Assembly (NCBI GenBank): GCA_945865605.1
Contig: CAMBEL010000008.1
Span: 1 to 60,684 of the forward strand
Direction of reading: 5' to 3'
DNA: 60,684 nucleotides
Source: Bifidobacterium breve
GTDB lineage: Bacteria; Actinomycetota; Acidimicrobiia; IMCC26256; JAENVU01
The position numbers and the translations under genes were made by a program. Below are positions 18,846 through 29,297 of the stretch, piece after piece. Numbering within the stretch: position 1 is the first letter of the stretch; each line of letters begins with the position of its first letter. Under the pieces are notes generated by a model. It did no database searches. It was not told the origin of the DNA and saw only the letters and a list, made by a program, of their open reading frames with translations.

Positions 18846-19490
18846 ATGAGTTCGAAGGGCATCTTGGGGCGCAAGCTCGGCATGACCCAAGTCTGGGACG
18901 CGGAGAACCGGGTTATCCCGGTGACTGTGATCCAGGCTGGTCCTTGTCGCGTGGTGCAACTCAAGACGCCCGAACGCGATGGTTACTCCGCAGTCCAGCT
19001 CGCATTCGGAGAGACGAGCGAGGCGCGCCTCAACCGCCCGGAACTCGGTCATCTCAAAGCTGCCGACGCGCCTCCGAGTAAGTATCTCGTCGAATTGCGG
19101 GTAGAGGACATATCGCAGTTTGCGGTCGGCCAGATTGTGAAGGCCGATATTTTCAGTACCGGTGACCGCATCGATGTATCAGGAGTCTCGAAGGGTAAGG
19201 GCTTCGCTGGCGTAATGAAGCGCCACAACTTCAAGGGTCAAGGTGCATCTCACGGTAACCACAAGAAACACCGTGCTCCGGGTTCAATCGGTGCATGCGC
19301 GACACCAGCTCGTGTGTTCAAGGGTATGAAGATGGCTGGGCAGATGGGTAATAAGCGCACGACAACTTTGAATCTTGTTGTGGTAGAAGGCGATGCCGAG
19401 CGAGACCTGATCCTCGTACATGGTTCGGTACCTGGGCCTAACGGCGGTGTCGTGTTTATTCGAGACGCCATAAAAGCGAGCGCCAAGTGA
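18846..19490 (+). CDS. rplC: 50S ribosomal protein L3
   Basis: Early 23S rRNA-binding protein reaching towards the peptidyl transferase centre. 214 residues, starting [20 protein letters not shown]. The extended loop reads [20 protein letters not shown] and [20 protein letters not shown], followed by [16 protein letters not shown] choose ATG at 18846 with AAAGAG 5 nt upstream over the in-frame TTG at 18843. It is the first gene of a block of 21 ribosomal genes with 1-4 nt overlaps or very short gaps. Confidence 0.97.
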   Translation: MSSKGILGRKLGMTQVWDAENRVIPVTVIQAGPCRVVQLKTPERDGYSAVQLAFGETSEARLNRPELGHLKAADAPPSKYLVELRVEDISQFAVGQIVKADIFSTGDRIDVSGVSKGKGFAGVMKRHNFKGQGASHGNHKKHRAPGSIGACATPARVFKGMKMAGQMGNKRTTTLNLVVVEGDAERDLILVHGSVPGPNGGVVFIRDAIKASAK

Positions 19491-20155
19491 CCGTAATCAT
19501 GAAGCGCACCCCCGACGGAGCCGATGTAGGAACGGTCGATGTTCCGACAGACGTATTCGGCGTCGTTCCGAATATGGCAGTGATGCACCAAGTTGTTACC
19601 GCTCAGTTAGCGGCCGCTCGTGCGGGTACTCACAGCACCAAGACTCGCGCCGAGGTCCGAGGTGGTGGTGCGAAGCCGTGGCGGCAGAAGGGCACCGGTC
19701 GCGCTCGTCAGGGTTCGATTCGCGCTCCGCACTGGCGCGGCGGTGGAATTGCGCACGGTCCTAAGCCGCGTGATTACTCACAGCGCACGCCTAAGAAGAT
19801 GAAGCGTTTGGCTGTGGTGTCTGCTTTGTCAGACCGCGCGAACGACTCGAAGATCGTTGTTGTTGATCAGTGGGAGTTCGAGACGCCCAGGACGAAAGAC
19901 GCCATTCGCGTACTCGAGTCGCTCGGATTTCGTTCCACAGGCCAACGCCCAGACCGTGTGCTTCTCGTTCTGGATCGCGAGGACGAAGTTGCATGGCGCT
20001 CGTTCAGGAATCTCGGCGAGCGCGTACAGATCATTCTTCCTGAGGAACTCAACGCATACGACATACTTGTTAATGACTGGATCGTCTTTACTGCCGCGAC
20101 ACTCGAAGTTACGGTTTCGCGCCTCTCCAAAGACAGCTTGCAGGACACGCAATGA
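19487..20155 (+). CDS. rplD: 50S ribosomal protein L4
   Basis: 23S rRNA-binding protein lining the exit tunnel; in E. coli also the repressor of the S10 operon. 222 residues with [20 protein letters not shown] and [20 protein letters not shown], the tunnel loop where macrolide-resistance changes occur, in wild-type form. GTG at 19487 overlaps the rplC stop by 4 nt (GTGA); an ATG at 19499 is a possible alternative. The C-terminal domain shows [12 protein letters not shown] and ends at [11 protein letters not shown]. Confidence 0.96.
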   Translation: MTVIMKRTPDGADVGTVDVPTDVFGVVPNMAVMHQVVTAQLAAARAGTHSTKTRAEVRGGGAKPWRQKGTGRARQGSIRAPHWRGGGIAHGPKPRDYSQRTPKKMKRLAVVSALSDRANDSKIVVVDQWEFETPRTKDAIRVLESLGFRSTGQRPDRVLLVLDREDEVAWRSFRNLGERVQIILPEELNAYDILVNDWIVFTAATLEVTVSRLSKDSLQDTQ

Positions 20156-20442
20156 CGGCAGCACGTGAAGTGATCATTCGCCCGATTGTCTCAGAAAAGT
20201 CTTATTCAGGGCTTGATTCAAACGTCTACACGTTTGAAGTCGCAGACAGCGCCAACAAGATCCAAATCAAACAGGCCGTCGAAGAGATCTTCGGTGTACA
20301 CGTCATCAATGTCAACACGCTCAATAGGCGAGGGAAACGCAAACGCAATCGCCGCACTGGAACCTGGGGTAAGCGCTCAGACCAGAAGCGGGCGATTGTG
20401 TCACTCGCTGAGGGCGACAAGATAGAAATTTTCGGGGCCTGA
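20152..20442 (+). CDS. rplW: 50S ribosomal protein L23
   Basis: Exit-site protein that docks trigger factor and SRP. 96 residues: [40 protein letters not shown], and the C-terminal [22 protein letters not shown] at 20152 overlaps the rplD stop by 4 nt (ATGA), so translation is coupled. rplB follows after 2 nt. Confidence 0.96.
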   Translation: MTAAREVIIRPIVSEKSYSGLDSNVYTFEVADSANKIQIKQAVEEIFGVHVINVNTLNRRGKRKRNRRTGTWGKRSDQKRAIVSLAEGDKIEIFGA

Positions 20443-20444
20443 CG

Positions 20445-21281
20445 ATGGCGATTCGCAAGCGCAAGCCGACCAGTCCAGGTCGACGGTTTCAGACGTCTTC
20501 CGACTTTTCTGAGATCACCAAGGACCATCCCGAACGCTCTCTTCTAAAGCCGAAGCCGCGCACTGGAGGGCGTAACTCATACGGACGTATGACAGCGCGC
20601 CATCGTGGTGGAGGGCACAAGCGGCAATACCGGATCATCGATTTTCGCCGCAACAAAGATGGTGTACCAGCCAAGGTTGCAGCTATCGAGTACGACCCGA
20701 ACCGTAACTCGCGAATCGCACTCTTGCACTACAGAGATGGCGAAAAGCGATACATACTCGCTCCGTCGGGCGTTCAGGTTGGTGACATGCTGCAGAGCGG
20801 TCACGGCGCCGAGATACGCCCGGGCAATGCTCTTCCGCTCCGTTATATCCCCGTCGGAACAGTGGTGCACAACGTAGAACTGAAGCCGGGTGCGGGCGGC
20901 AAGATGGGTAGAGGTGCCGGAGCAGCGATTCAACTCGTCGCCAAGGAAGGCCTCTACGCGACACTTCGCCTGCCGTCTACCGAGATGCGTCGGGTCGCGA
21001 TCGATTGCCGCGCGACCGTCGGGTCAGTCGGTAACGCTGAGGCCGCCCTGATCTCGATTGGCAAGGCAGGTCGTAATCGGTGGAAGGGCAAACGCCCGCA
21101 TGTGCGTGGTGTAGCCATGAACCCCGTTGACCACCCTCTCGGTGGTGGCGAGGGCAAGAGCTCCGGTGGCCGTCATCCGGTGTCTCCATGGGGTAAGCCC
21201 GAGGGGCGCACCCGTAAGAAACGTAAGTCGTCGAATTCCATGATCGTTCGCCGCCGCCGCACGCGCGGCAGCCGGAGGTAG
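20445..21281 (+). CDS. rplB: 50S ribosomal protein L2
   Basis: Highly conserved peptidyl-transferase-region protein, 278 residues. Motifs are [20 protein letters not shown] in the N-terminal domain and the C-terminal signature [20 protein letters not shown] with the functionally essential His of the family. The C-terminus ends with a basic tail, [22 protein letters not shown] at 20445, 2 nt after rplW; the next gene starts after 5 nt. Confidence 0.97.
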   Translation: MAIRKRKPTSPGRRFQTSSDFSEITKDHPERSLLKPKPRTGGRNSYGRMTARHRGGGHKRQYRIIDFRRNKDGVPAKVAAIEYDPNRNSRIALLHYRDGEKRYILAPSGVQVGDMLQSGHGAEIRPGNALPLRYIPVGTVVHNVELKPGAGGKMGRGAGAAIQLVAKEGLYATLRLPSTEMRRVAIDCRATVGSVGNAEAALISIGKAGRNRWKGKRPHVRGVAMNPVDHPLGGGEGKSSGGRHPVSPWGKPEGRTRKKRKSSNSMIVRRRRTRGSRR

Positions 21282-21286
21282 GTGCT

Positions 21287-21562
21287 GTGCCGAGGAGCCT
21301 AAAAAAAGGACCATTCGTTGATGAGCACCTACGGGTGAAGGTCGCGAAGATGAACGAAGCAGGCGACCGTAAGGTCATAAAGACTTGGTCGCGTCGATCG
21401 ACAGTGACACCTGACATGGTCGGGCACACGATCGCAGTTCATGACGGTCGCAAGCATCTTCCGGTTTACATCACCGAAGCAATGGTCGGGCACAAGCTCG
21501 GCGAGTTCGCGCCGACGCGGACCTTCCGTTTTCACGCAGGCCAGGAACGGAAAGGTCACTGA
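21287..21562 (+). CDS. rpsS: 30S ribosomal protein S19
   Basis: Small-subunit head protein forming a complex with S13. 91 residues: [40 protein letters not shown] and [16 protein letters not shown]. It starts with GTG at 21287, 5 nt after rplB. Its TGA overlaps the rplV ATG by one base. Confidence 0.96.
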   Translation: MPRSLKKGPFVDEHLRVKVAKMNEAGDRKVIKTWSRRSTVTPDMVGHTIAVHDGRKHLPVYITEAMVGHKLGEFAPTRTFRFHAGQERKGH

Positions 21563-22107
21563 TGGGTGTCGACGGAACGCGTGCCACCCTTCGGTACTCG
21601 GGATCAGGTCCAAGAAAAGTTCGTCAAGTTCTTGGACTAATCCGCGGACTAGATGTGAGCGATGCCCGCGAAGTGTTGCGCTTCTGTGAGCGCGGTGCCG
21701 CCGATGAGATCGGAAAACTTCTCGACTCAGCAGTGGCGAATGCAGAGCACAACGATCACGTCCCAAGCGATGAATTATTTGTTTCTGCTGCATGGGCAAA
21801 CGAAGGTCCAACAGCGAAGCGATTTCGTCCACGTGCTCGTGGCCGAGGCACCCAGATCCTTAAGCGCACCAGCCATGTGACGGTCGTTGTTTCTCGATAC
21901 TCAGAGGATCAACTGCGCGATAGGGCAGTTCGTGAAGAAGCTTCAGGGGTAGGCGTGGCCGCAGAACGCCGCCGCCGCCTAACGCGCCGCCGCCGAGTGG
22001 CTGCGAGCACTGCAACTGAGGCACATGACCATGACCATGACCATGACCATGAGGAATCGACCCCTGACGTTTCTGTCGAGGACCAAGCACCAGAGGAGAA
22101 GGTCTAG
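21562..22107 (+). CDS. rplV: 50S ribosomal protein L22 with a long His-Asp tail
   Basis: Exit-tunnel protein. The conserved core covers about residues 1-115: [40 protein letters not shown] and [20 protein letters not shown], the last being the macrolide-relevant loop region. At 181 residues it is much longer than the usual 110-120. The extra tail is basic ([14 protein letters not shown]) and then switches to a His-Asp repeat ([11 protein letters not shown]), encoded by a hexanucleotide repeat at 22024-22053, before an acidic end. The tail may bind metal ions or be disordered on the ribosome surface. ATG at 21562 shares one base with the rpsS stop. Confidence 0.93.
   Translation: MGVDGTRATLRYSGSGPRKVRQVLGLIRGLDVSDAREVLRFCERGAADEIGKLLDSAVANAEHNDHVPSDELFVSAAWANEGPTAKRFRPRARGRGTQILKRTSHVTVVVSRYSEDQLRDRAVREEASGVGVAAERRRRLTRRRRVAASTATEAHDHDHDHDHEESTPDVSVEDQAPEEKV
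22024..22053 (+). repeat. Hexanucleotide repeat CATGAC in rplV
   Basis: Four perfect copies of CATGAC followed by CATGAG, all in frame and encoding alternating His and Asp. Such a microsatellite can change copy number by slippage without shifting the reading frame. Confidence 0.85.
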
Positions 22108-23033
22108 TGGGTCAGAAAGTAAACCCATACGGGTTCCGGCTCGGCATTACCACCGACTGGAAATCACGGTGGTTCGCCGAAGATAAGGAATACACCGAGC
22201 AGCTCATCGAAGATTGGCGCATTCGCGACTTCCTACGGAGTCAGCTAGAGCGAGCGATGGTCAGCGGGGTCGAAATTGAACGCACGCGCGACAAGTTGCG
22301 TGTCGATGTTTATACCGCGCGCCCCGGAATCGTGATCGGCCGCAAGGGTGCCGAAGCCGATCGGCTGCGCGCTGGGCTGCTCAAGATCACTGGCAACCCA
22401 AAGATTCATTTCAACATCCAAGAAATTAAGCAGCCTGAACTGGATGCAACATTGATCGCGCAAGGCGTGGGCGATCAACTCGCCGGACGCGTCAGTTTCC
22501 GGCGCGCGATGAAGCGCGCCGTTCAGACCGCCATGAAGGCGGGTGCCCTAGGTATCCGGGTTCAGTGCGGTGGTCGTCTAGGTGGCGCAGAGATGAGCCG
22601 AACCGAGTGGTACAGAGAAGGTCGCGTGCCGCTTCACACGTTGCGCGCAGACATCGACTTCGGTAAGTCCGAAGCTAAAACCACGTTCGGACGCATCGGC
22701 GTGAAGGTTTGGATTTACAAGGGCGACATTCTCCCTTACAAGGCCGCCGCTGACGAGAAGATCGCTAAAGAAGCTGGCATGGCTGTTGGAGATACGGCTG
22801 GTGAAACTCCTGCTCGCAGGTTTGTCAGTGCCGGTGGAGGTCGCCGCCGTCCAACCTCGGACGCCGTCCAGGTCGATGCTGATTCGATCGGCGACCAAGA
22901 CCTCACGGATTCAACGCCTCTCGTGAAAGAGGCCGACCCAGAGTTGGAACGCCTCCTAGCCGAGGAAGAAGAAATCGAGCGCCGTACCCGCCAGCATCAC
23001 GAGGCTCCTAAATTCCACGGAGACGAAGACTGA
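22107..23033 (+). CDS. rpsC: 30S ribosomal protein S3
   Basis: Head protein of the 30S mRNA entry site with helicase activity. 308 residues, of which about 215 are the conserved part: [20 protein letters not shown], the KH domain with [40 protein letters not shown] and [21 protein letters not shown] further 90 residues form an acidic, probably disordered C-terminal tail ending near [17 protein letters not shown]. Long S3 tails are common in actinobacteria. GTG at 22107 shares one base with the rplV stop. Confidence 0.96.
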   Translation: MGQKVNPYGFRLGITTDWKSRWFAEDKEYTEQLIEDWRIRDFLRSQLERAMVSGVEIERTRDKLRVDVYTARPGIVIGRKGAEADRLRAGLLKITGNPKIHFNIQEIKQPELDATLIAQGVGDQLAGRVSFRRAMKRAVQTAMKAGALGIRVQCGGRLGGAEMSRTEWYREGRVPLHTLRADIDFGKSEAKTTFGRIGVKVWIYKGDILPYKAAADEKIAKEAGMAVGDTAGETPARRFVSAGGGRRRPTSDAVQVDADSIGDQDLTDSTPLVKEADPELERLLAEEEEIERRTRQHHEAPKFHGDED

Positions 23034-23449
23034 TGTTGATGCCGAAGAAAGTCCGTCACCGTAAAGTCCAACGCGGTCGTATGTCGGGCGTCGCTAAGGG
23101 GGGAACCAAGGTTTCTTTCGGTGATTATGGAATCCAAGCCCTCGAGTGTGGATGGATCACGAACCGTCAGATCGAAGCGGCACGAATCGCAATGACCCGT
23201 CATATCAAACGTGGTGGCAAGGTCTGGATCACAGTGTTTCCAGATAAACCCGTTACCCAGAAACCGGCTGAAACCCGTATGGGTTCCGGTAAGGGAAATC
23301 CTGAATACTGGGTCGCCGTCGTGAAGCCAGGGCGAGTCATGTTCGAGTTGTCGGGCGTAGATGAGCCGACTGCACGCGAAGCACTTCGCTTGGCGATGCA
23401 CAAGCTCCCAATCAAGACGCGTTTCGTTATCCGGCGGGAGGAAGCGTGA
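23033..23449 (+). CDS. rplP: 50S ribosomal protein L16
   Basis: Central-protuberance protein that organises the A site. 138 residues: [40 protein letters not shown], and [20 protein letters not shown], the family signature. ATG at 23033 shares a base with the rpsC stop; the internal ATG two codons later would also work, but the MLMP beginning is common in the family. Ends in a one-base overlap with rpmC. Confidence 0.96.
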   Translation: MLMPKKVRHRKVQRGRMSGVAKGGTKVSFGDYGIQALECGWITNRQIEAARIAMTRHIKRGGKVWITVFPDKPVTQKPAETRMGSGKGNPEYWVAVVKPGRVMFELSGVDEPTAREALRLAMHKLPIKTRFVIRREEA

Positions 23450-23667
23450 TGGCTACCAAAGCAACTGAGTTGCGCGAAATGAACGATGGAGAATTGATCC
23501 AACGTTTGGCCGAAACGCGTGAAGAACACTTCAATCTGCGATTCCAAGCCGCAACCGGCCAACTAGACAACACGGCCCGCATCGGCGATGTGCGCAGAGA
23601 AATTGCTCGATGCGAGACGCTCCTCAGAGAGCGCGAGATAGCGGCTGCAGAAGCCGAGGAGTCCTGA
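23449..23667 (+). CDS. rpmC: 50S ribosomal protein L29
   Basis: Small two-helix protein next to L23 at the tunnel exit. 72 residues: [40 protein letters not shown] and [20 protein letters not shown] at 23449 overlaps the rplP stop by one base (TGATG), preceded by GGGAGGAAG. Another one-base overlap leads into rpsQ. Confidence 0.95.
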   Translation: MATKATELREMNDGELIQRLAETREEHFNLRFQAATGQLDNTARIGDVRREIARCETLLREREIAAAEAEES

Positions 23668-23951
23668 TGGATGACAATGTAGAAGTACCTCAAGACGAGG
23701 AACGCGCCTCACGCAAAGTGCGTGAAGGCATCGTCGTTTCAAGCAAGATGGACAAGACCGTTGTGGTGGCAGTGGTAGACCGCGTTCAACACCGGCGTTA
23801 CCGCAAGACCATGCAGCGAACACGCAAGTTCCATGCACACGACGAAGCGAACGATGTTCGTGAAGGCGACCGAGTTCGAATCGTTGAGACCCGTCCGCTA
23901 TCGCGTACCAAGCGCTGGCGCGTGCTAGAGGTTCTGGAGCGCGCCCGATGA
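23667..23951 (+). CDS. rpsQ: 30S ribosomal protein S17
   Basis: OB-fold protein of the 30S body. 94 residues: [40 protein letters not shown] and [20 protein letters not shown], with the usual C-terminal [10 protein letters not shown]. The start ATG at 23667 is set by homology and by overlap with the rpmC stop; a short acidic N-terminal extension precedes the core. Confidence 0.96.
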   Translation: MDDNVEVPQDEERASRKVREGIVVSSKMDKTVVVAVVDRVQHRRYRKTMQRTRKFHAHDEANDVREGDRVRIVETRPLSRTKRWRVLEVLERAR

Positions 23952-24316
23952 TTCAGCAGGAAAGTCGCCTAAAAGTTGCGGACAACTCCGGTGCTCGAGA
24001 AGTTCTTTGCATCAAAGTCCTAGGTGGAACCCGCCGACGCTACGCGGGTATCGGTGACGTGTTCGTTGCGGCAGTGAAAGACGCAACCCCAGGTGCCGCC
24101 GTTAAGAAGGGAGACGTCGTCAAGTGCGTAGTGGTTCGCACCAAGAAAGAACGACGCCGTGCTGATGGGAGCTACATCAGGTTCGATGAGAACGCAGCGG
24201 TCCTCATCGATGACCAAATGCAACCTCGCGGGACACGCATCTTTGGACCTGTCGGTCGCGAACTCCGAGACCGTAAGTTCATGCGAATCGTTTCGCTCGC
24301 GCCGGAGGTGCTCTGA
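23948..24316 (+). CDS. rplN: 50S ribosomal protein L14
   Basis: Subunit-interface protein, 122 residues. [40 protein letters not shown], and the signature [20 protein letters not shown] with [20 protein letters not shown]. It is the binding site of the silencing factor RsfS in other bacteria. ATG at 23948 overlaps rpsQ by 4 nt. Confidence 0.97.
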   Translation: MIQQESRLKVADNSGAREVLCIKVLGGTRRRYAGIGDVFVAAVKDATPGAAVKKGDVVKCVVVRTKKERRRADGSYIRFDENAAVLIDDQMQPRGTRIFGPVGRELRDRKFMRIVSLAPEVL

Positions 24317-24318
24317 CG

Positions 24319-24624
24319 ATGAAATTGCGTAAGGGCGATCACGTGAGAGTCATTTCTGGCAAAGACCTCGGCAAAGAGGGTGAGATATCCAGAGTCATTC
24401 CCGAACGCGATCGCGTGATCGTCGACGGCGTAAATGTTGCAAAGCGCCACCAGCGTTCAACAAAAGCAACGATGCAAGGTGGGATCATCGACAAGGACAT
24501 GCCAATCCACCACTCGAACGTAGCCATTGTTTGCAGCGGCTGCGACAAAACGACGCGTGTGGGTTACAAAACCGAAGATGGCTCCAAGGTTCGTGTGTGT
24601 CGCAAGTGTGGGAAGGAACTCTGA
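24319..24624 (+). CDS. rplX: 50S ribosomal protein L24 with a zinc-ribbon-like end
   Basis: Assembly-initiator protein of the 50S subunit, 101 residues. The KOW motif is in [20 protein letters not shown], followed by [20 protein letters not shown]. The C-terminal part carries two Cys pairs (CSGC and CRKC, 20 residues apart) typical of a zinc-ribbon form of L24. ATG at 24319, 2 nt after rplN; its stop shares a base with the rplE start. Confidence 0.96.
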   Translation: MKLRKGDHVRVISGKDLGKEGEISRVIPERDRVIVDGVNVAKRHQRSTKATMQGGIIDKDMPIHHSNVAIVCSGCDKTTRVGYKTEDGSKVRVCRKCGKEL

Positions 24625-25205
24625 TGGCCACCGCCGCTGGTGAAACCAAGATTCCGCGCCTCAAAGAGCGCTATCGCTCTGAGATCCGTGCCCGCCTTCA
24701 AGGTGAACTAGGGCTCGGCAACGTGATGGAAGTTCCACGCCTAGACAAGATCGTTATCAACATGGGAGTCGGCAGAGCCACTCAGCAAGCATCGCTGCTC
24801 GACGGCGCTCTCGCGGACCTGACGGTGATCTCGGGCCAGAAACCGGCCATCACAAGAGCGAAAAAGTCAATCGCTGGTTTCAAACTTCGTGAAGGCAACG
24901 CGATCGGAGCCAAGGTGACATTGAGGGGAAACCGCATGTGGGAGTTCTATGACCGACTGGTCAGCCTTGCCATTCCTCGTATCCGTGACTTCCGCGGTCT
25001 CAACCCATCGTCATTCGATGGTCGAGGCAACTACACGTTCGGCGTCACCGAACAGTTGATTTTTCCCGAAATTGATTACGACAATATCGACTCAGTGCGA
25101 GGGATGGATATAACCATCTGCTCAACCGCTCGCACCGACGACGAGGGCCGTGCACTACTTAAGGCTCTCGGGTTCCCATTCCGCCGCACAGAGGCTCAGG
25201 GGTAA
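24624..25205 (+). CDS. rplE: 50S ribosomal protein L5
   Basis: 5S rRNA-binding protein of the central protuberance. 193 residues: [60 protein letters not shown] and [20 protein letters not shown]. The ATG at 24624 is chosen by homology and the one-base overlap with rplX; the open frame extends upstream without similarity. rpsN follows after 3 nt. Confidence 0.97.
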   Translation: MATAAGETKIPRLKERYRSEIRARLQGELGLGNVMEVPRLDKIVINMGVGRATQQASLLDGALADLTVISGQKPAITRAKKSIAGFKLREGNAIGAKVTLRGNRMWEFYDRLVSLAIPRIRDFRGLNPSSFDGRGNYTFGVTEQLIFPEIDYDNIDSVRGMDITICSTARTDDEGRALLKALGFPFRRTEAQG

Positions 25206-25208
25206 GCG

Positions 25209-25394
25209 ATGGCAAAGAAGGCGCTCGTAAATAAGCAACAGCTTGAGCCGAAGTTCAAAGTTCGCAAGTACACGCGTTGTCGCCGGTGTGGGCGTGCCCG
25301 CTCGGTATATCGCAAGTTCGCATTGTGTCGGATCTGTCTACGTGAACTGACTCACGCTGGAGAAGTTCCAGGCATGACGAAAGCATCGTGGTGA
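25209..25394 (+). CDS. rpsZ: 30S ribosomal protein S14, zinc-binding type Z
   Basis: 61-residue S14 of the short, zinc-containing type. It carries [20 protein letters not shown], four cysteines as two CxxC pairs, and then [20 protein letters not shown]. The starting Met-Ala-Lys-Lys is 3 nt after the rplE stop. Actinobacteria often keep a second, zinc-free S14 elsewhere for zinc starvation; this window does not show it. Confidence 0.96.
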   Translation: MAKKALVNKQQLEPKFKVRKYTRCRRCGRARSVYRKFALCRICLRELTHAGEVPGMTKASW

Positions 25395-25398
25395 AACA

Positions 25399-25803
25399 AT
25401 GACAATGACCGATCCGATCGCAGACATGCTCACCAGGATTCGCAATGCGAACCTCGCGATGCACGATGTTGCCGAGATGCCATCTTCCAAATTGAAAGAG
25501 GCTCTTGCGGCAGTCCTTCTCAATGAGGGATTCATCGAAGGGTTTTCAGCAGGCGATGACCCGACGCGTCCTGGGCGCAAACTCAGCGTCACTCTGAAGT
25601 ACACGCCAGATCGTCGGCGCACGATCTCTGGGATCAAGCGGGTTTCTAAGCCCGGACTTCGTGTATACCTGCCAGCGGGTCGCGTACCAAGGGTGCTCAA
25701 CGGCATGGGGATTTCGGTTCTGTCCACCAACTATGGCCTGCTCACCGACCGCGAGGCGCGCAAGCGCCGCGTGGGTGGCGAACTCCTCTGTCAGGTCTGG
25801 TAG
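25399..25803 (+). CDS. rpsH: 30S ribosomal protein S8
   Basis: Binds helix 21 of 16S rRNA and, in E. coli, represses the spc operon. 134 residues: TDPIADMLTRIRNANLAMHD, SKLKEALAAVLLNEGFIEGF, and the C-terminal signature LSTNYGLLTDREARKRRVGG ending ELLCQVW. ATG at 25399, 4 nt after rpsZ, with an ATG two codons later as an alternative. rplF follows after 2 nt. Confidence 0.97.
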   Translation: MTMTDPIADMLTRIRNANLAMHDVAEMPSSKLKEALAAVLLNEGFIEGFSAGDDPTRPGRKLSVTLKYTPDRRRTISGIKRVSKPGLRVYLPAGRVPRVLNGMGISVLSTNYGLLTDREARKRRVGGELLCQVW

Positions 25804-25805
25804 CG

Positions 25806-26345
25806 ATGTCTCGAATCGGTAAGCAACCCATCGCAATACCATCGGGCGTTGATGTCACAATCGATGGTTCGAACATTGGGGTCAAGGGCCCCAAGGGCGC
25901 GCTTGCATTGGTCACACCGGTCAACATCATGGTCACCCAGACCGGCGATGAACTGCTTGTAACTCGTCCCGATGACGAACGCAGGAATCGGGCGCTGCAC
26001 GGCCTAACGCGGTCATTGGTTTCCAACATGGTTGTCGGTGTATCGGTGGGATTCAAGCGTGATTTGGAAATTGTTGGCGTTGGTTACCGCTGCATTGCAC
26101 AAGGCCCAGCCAAGTTGGAGTTGCAGGTTGGATTCTCGCATTCGGTGCCTGTGGTAGCTCCGGAGGGAGTCACATTCGAAGTACCGGCGCCGAACCGCAT
26201 CAGCGTGCTGGGGATCGATAAGCAACTGGTTGGTCAGGTGGCAGCAGATATTCGCAAGGTCCGTAAGCCGGAGCCCTACAAGGGTAAGGGCATTCGATAC
26301 GCCGATGAACGCGTACTGCGTAAAGCCGGCAAGTCGGCCAAGTAG
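25806..26345 (+). CDS. rplF: 50S ribosomal protein L6
   Basis: Two-domain protein near the sarcin-ricin loop. 179 residues: [40 protein letters not shown], and the C-terminal signature [23 protein letters not shown] at 25806, 2 nt after rpsH. 10 nt separate it from rplR. Confidence 0.97.
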   Translation: MSRIGKQPIAIPSGVDVTIDGSNIGVKGPKGALALVTPVNIMVTQTGDELLVTRPDDERRNRALHGLTRSLVSNMVVGVSVGFKRDLEIVGVGYRCIAQGPAKLELQVGFSHSVPVVAPEGVTFEVPAPNRISVLGIDKQLVGQVAADIRKVRKPEPYKGKGIRYADERVLRKAGKSAK

Positions 26346-26355
26346 GCGAGGAACA

Positions 26356-26712
26356 ATGATTCATACCAAATTTGAAGCAAGGCGACGTAGGCATTTCCGC
26401 GTACGCAAGAAGGTACGCGGTACCGCTGCGCGTCCGCGCCTTGCCGTGTTTCGATCTAACAAGCACATTTACGCTCAAGTGATTGATGATGTTGCGGGAC
26501 GCACGTTGGCCTCAGCTTCAACAATGGAGGGCGCGGCGCGAGATTCTTCTTCTGGCACTGTGGCCGCCGCCGCTGCCGTCGGAGAACGCATTGGTGAGCG
26601 AGCCAAGGCGGCTGGCGTCGCAACTGTGGTATTTGATCGTGGTGGTTTTCGTTATCACGGCCGCGTAGCAGCGGTCGCCGACGGCGCCAGAGGCGCCGGC
26701 CTCGAGTTGTAG
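26356..26712 (+). CDS. rplR: 50S ribosomal protein L18
   Basis: 5S rRNA-binding protein. 118 residues starting [20 protein letters not shown], then [40 protein letters not shown] and [15 protein letters not shown] at 26356 after GAGGAAC is clear by homology; the longer open frame upstream overlaps rplF. rpsE follows after 16 nt. Confidence 0.97.
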   Translation: MIHTKFEARRRRHFRVRKKVRGTAARPRLAVFRSNKHIYAQVIDDVAGRTLASASTMEGAARDSSSGTVAAAAAVGERIGERAKAAGVATVVFDRGGFRYHGRVAAVADGARGAGLEL

Positions 26713-26728
26713 GAAACGGGAGACAGAT

Positions 26729-27277
26729 ATGGCCGAAGGCCAGTTCGAAGAAAATGTGATCGCGATCAATAGGGTCGCCAAGGTAGTGAAGGGTGGACGT
26801 CGGTTCTCTTTCACGGCATTGGTAGTCGTTGGCGACGGTTCTGGAAATGTTGGCCTGGGGTACGGGAAGGCCAAAGAGGTCCCGGCCGCTATCCAAAAAG
26901 GCATGGAAGAAGCACGCAAAAACGTGTTTGCTGTTCCGCTTGCGGGTTCGACGATCACCCATCAGATCACCGGCCGCCACGACTCGGCCCGAGTTCTTCT
27001 CAAGCCTGCTTCACCGGGTACCGGCGTGATTGCCGGCGGAGCCGCGCGAGCGATTCTCGAAGCTGCTGGAATTCATGACGTGCTAGCGAAGTCGCTCGGC
27101 TCATCCAATGCGATCAATGTCTCTCGCGCAACAATTGCTGGACTACAAGGTCTAAAGCGTCCCGATGATGTCGCCAAGATGCGCGGAAAGTCGCCGGAAG
27201 AAGTTTCGACCGCAGGCATGCTCCGCGCTTACCGCGCCAGAAACACTAAAAAGACTGAAGTTACTGAGGTTGCATGA
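26729..27277 (+). CDS. rpsE: 30S ribosomal protein S5
   Basis: Small-subunit protein of the mRNA entry tunnel and accuracy centre. 182 residues: [60 protein letters not shown] and [17 protein letters not shown], all typical. ATG at 26729 after GGGAGAC. Its stop lies inside the overlapping rpmD start (ATGATG). Confidence 0.97.
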   Translation: MAEGQFEENVIAINRVAKVVKGGRRFSFTALVVVGDGSGNVGLGYGKAKEVPAAIQKGMEEARKNVFAVPLAGSTITHQITGRHDSARVLLKPASPGTGVIAGGAARAILEAAGIHDVLAKSLGSSNAINVSRATIAGLQGLKRPDDVAKMRGKSPEEVSTAGMLRAYRARNTKKTEVTEVA

Positions 27278-27459
27278 TGACAACACTTCATGTCGTTCAA
27301 ATAAAGTCGTCGATTGGCATCAAGCCCAAACAACGCGGCACCCTGCGCGCTCTGGGCCTGCACGGAATCGGTACCAATCGTGACCACACCGACTGTGCGG
27401 TCATCCGCGGGATGATCGCGAAGGTCCCACATCTCATTTCGGTCGAGGAGACATCGTGA
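27274..27459 (+). CDS. rpmD: 50S ribosomal protein L30
   Basis: 61-residue L30: [40 protein letters not shown] and [18 protein letters not shown] at 27274 overlaps the rpsE stop by 4 nt; the second ATG one codon later is equally possible. Ends in a 4-nt GTGA overlap with rplO. Confidence 0.95.
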   Translation: MMTTLHVVQIKSSIGIKPKQRGTLRALGLHGIGTNRDHTDCAVIRGMIAKVPHLISVEETS

Positions 27460-27947
27460 AGGTTCATGACCTGAAGCCAGCAGAAGGCTCCCGAAAGAAG
27501 CCGAAACGCATGGCACGGGGTATTGGTGGCAAAGGCGGTAAGACCGCAGGACGCGGCCACAAGGGTCAGAACGCGCGCGGGTCGGTAAAGACCGGGTTCG
27601 AGGGTGGCCAAACTCCTCTCCACCGCAGAACTCCGAAGTTGAAGGGCTTCAATAACCCATTTAGGGTTGAGTATCACGTCGTGAATCTCGAGAGCCTTGA
27701 AATCTTCGAAGTCGATTCAGAGGTAAGCCCAGAGACCTTGCGATCTGTGGGCCTGGTAGCCAAAAAAGGTCTGGTGAAGGTGCTGGGTAATGGCACGATC
27801 ACTAAAGCCCTGAATGTGAAGGCACACGGTTTTTCGGCTTCAGCTAAGGCTGCGATCGAGGCTGCCGGTGGCCGGACCGAGGTAATCCCACCACCGTGGG
27901 GAGATCGCCGCCCGCCCGCGAAAGGCAACGCACTCACAAACCGGTAG
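27456..27947 (+). CDS. rplO: 50S ribosomal protein L15
   Basis: Late-assembly protein of the large subunit, 163 residues. [20 protein letters not shown], then [19 protein letters not shown] and [19 protein letters not shown], the Gly-rich rRNA-binding N-terminal arm. The C-terminal domain reads [20 protein letters not shown] and [20 protein letters not shown] at 27456 overlaps rpmD. secY starts 44 nt later. Confidence 0.97.
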   Translation: MKVHDLKPAEGSRKKPKRMARGIGGKGGKTAGRGHKGQNARGSVKTGFEGGQTPLHRRTPKLKGFNNPFRVEYHVVNLESLEIFEVDSEVSPETLRSVGLVAKKGLVKVLGNGTITKALNVKAHGFSASAKAAIEAAGGRTEVIPPPWGDRRPPAKGNALTNR

Positions 27948-27991
27948 CATCACCGTTTCTCAGTTGGGTTCCTCAAGGAGGTTGCGCCCAC

Positions 27992-29293
27992 ATGCTCTCC
28001 CGCCTGCGGAACATGTTCCGGGTGCCAGATCTTCGGAACAAGATCCTCTTCACAATTGTGATCATTCTTGTCTACCGACTTGGCACCCACATACCGGTGC
28101 CGTTCGTCGACTTCGCGCAGATCCAAGCCCTGCAGAGTAAAGCCACCAACCAGGGCGTGGTCGGCTTCCTCGACATGTTCTCGGGCGGTGCGATTACCAG
28201 CGTTTCAATCTTCTTTCTCGGCATCATGCCGTACATCACGGCATCGATCATCATGCAACTCCTTGGTGTCGTAATTCCCAAGCTTGAGGAGTGGCAAAAA
28301 GAAGGTCAGAGTGGACAGAAGAAGATCACTCAATGGACTCGTTATGTAACCGTCGGGCTTGCCGTGCTGCAGTCAACGGGTTTTGTATATGCACTCAAAG
28401 ATGGTCGCCAGGGACTTCTCGGTTCCGCAGGCTTTGAGGGAACAAACATGATTCCCGACTTCAACGGCTGGCGCGCTGCACTCATCGTTCTTACATGGAC
28501 GGCTGGAACTGCACTTGTTATGTGGCTCGCAGAACTCATCACGCAACGTGGGGTCGGCAACGGCATGTCGATTCTGATTTTTGCATCCGTGGTTTCGAGT
28601 CTTCCCGCCCAAGGCGGCCTCATATTCTCAGAGGGTGGATGGTTCAAGGGCAGCGTTGTAACAGTGATGCTCATCGGCATGATCGCTGGGATTGTGTTCG
28701 TCGAGTCGGGACAGCGCCGTATTCCTGTGCAGTTCGCCAAGCGGGTCGTCGGGCGTCGAATGTACGGCGGACAAAGCACCTATATCCCGTTGAAGGTGAA
28801 TCAGGCCGGAGTTATTCCAGTGATCTTTGCAAGTTCCATATTGGCTTTTCCGGCTCTGATCGCGACTGCAACTAACTGGAAGACCATGCAAGACTTTGTT
28901 AACCAGTACTTGGTACGGGGCGATAGTTTTATTTACATGGGCTTCTACACGTTGCTCATCTTGTTCTTCGCGTACTTCTATACGGCGATCGCGTTCAATC
29001 CGGCGCAACAAGCAGACATCATCCGCAAGCAAGGCGGATTTATTCCCGGGATACGTCCTGGGCCGCCCACCGAAAAGTATTTGGCGAAGGTTTTGAACCG
29101 GATCACGTTGCCAGGTGCCCTGTTCCTGGCTGCAGTGGCTTTGACGCCGCTACTCGTGTTTTCCCTTTGGAACATCTCGCAGTTCCCGTTCGGAGGTACT
29201 GCATTGTTGATCACCGTGGGCGTCGCACTAGAGACGATGAAACAGATCGACTCGCAATTAATGATGCGCAATTACGAAGGCTTCCTCTCCTAA
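27992..29293 (+). CDS. secY: Preprotein translocase subunit SecY
   Basis: Channel subunit of the Sec translocon, 433 residues with ten predicted membrane spans. It begins MLSRLRNMFRVPDLRNKILF. The first signature ILVYRLGTHIPVPFVDFAQI and the plug-region motif SGGAITSVSIFFLGIMPYIT are clear, as is QRGVGNGMSILIFASVVSSL. The ATG at 27992 follows AAGGAGG (27975-27981), a near-perfect ribosome binding site, so the longer frame upstream is not used. adk follows after 4 nt. Confidence 0.97.
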   Translation: MLSRLRNMFRVPDLRNKILFTIVIILVYRLGTHIPVPFVDFAQIQALQSKATNQGVVGFLDMFSGGAITSVSIFFLGIMPYITASIIMQLLGVVIPKLEEWQKEGQSGQKKITQWTRYVTVGLAVLQSTGFVYALKDGRQGLLGSAGFEGTNMIPDFNGWRAALIVLTWTAGTALVMWLAELITQRGVGNGMSILIFASVVSSLPAQGGLIFSEGGWFKGSVVTVMLIGMIAGIVFVESGQRRIPVQFAKRVVGRRMYGGQSTYIPLKVNQAGVIPVIFASSILAFPALIATATNWKTMQDFVNQYLVRGDSFIYMGFYTLLILFFAYFYTAIAFNPAQQADIIRKQGGFIPGIRPGPPTEKYLAKVLNRITLPGALFLAAVALTPLLVFSLWNISQFPFGGTALLITVGVALETMKQIDSQLMMRNYEGFLS

Positions 29294-29297
29294 GGCC

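Noticed and set aside
23850-23866. Possible second LexA box CGAACGATGTTCG in rpsQ
   Set aside because: The spacer is 3 nt rather than 4, and the site lies inside a ribosomal gene with no promoter.
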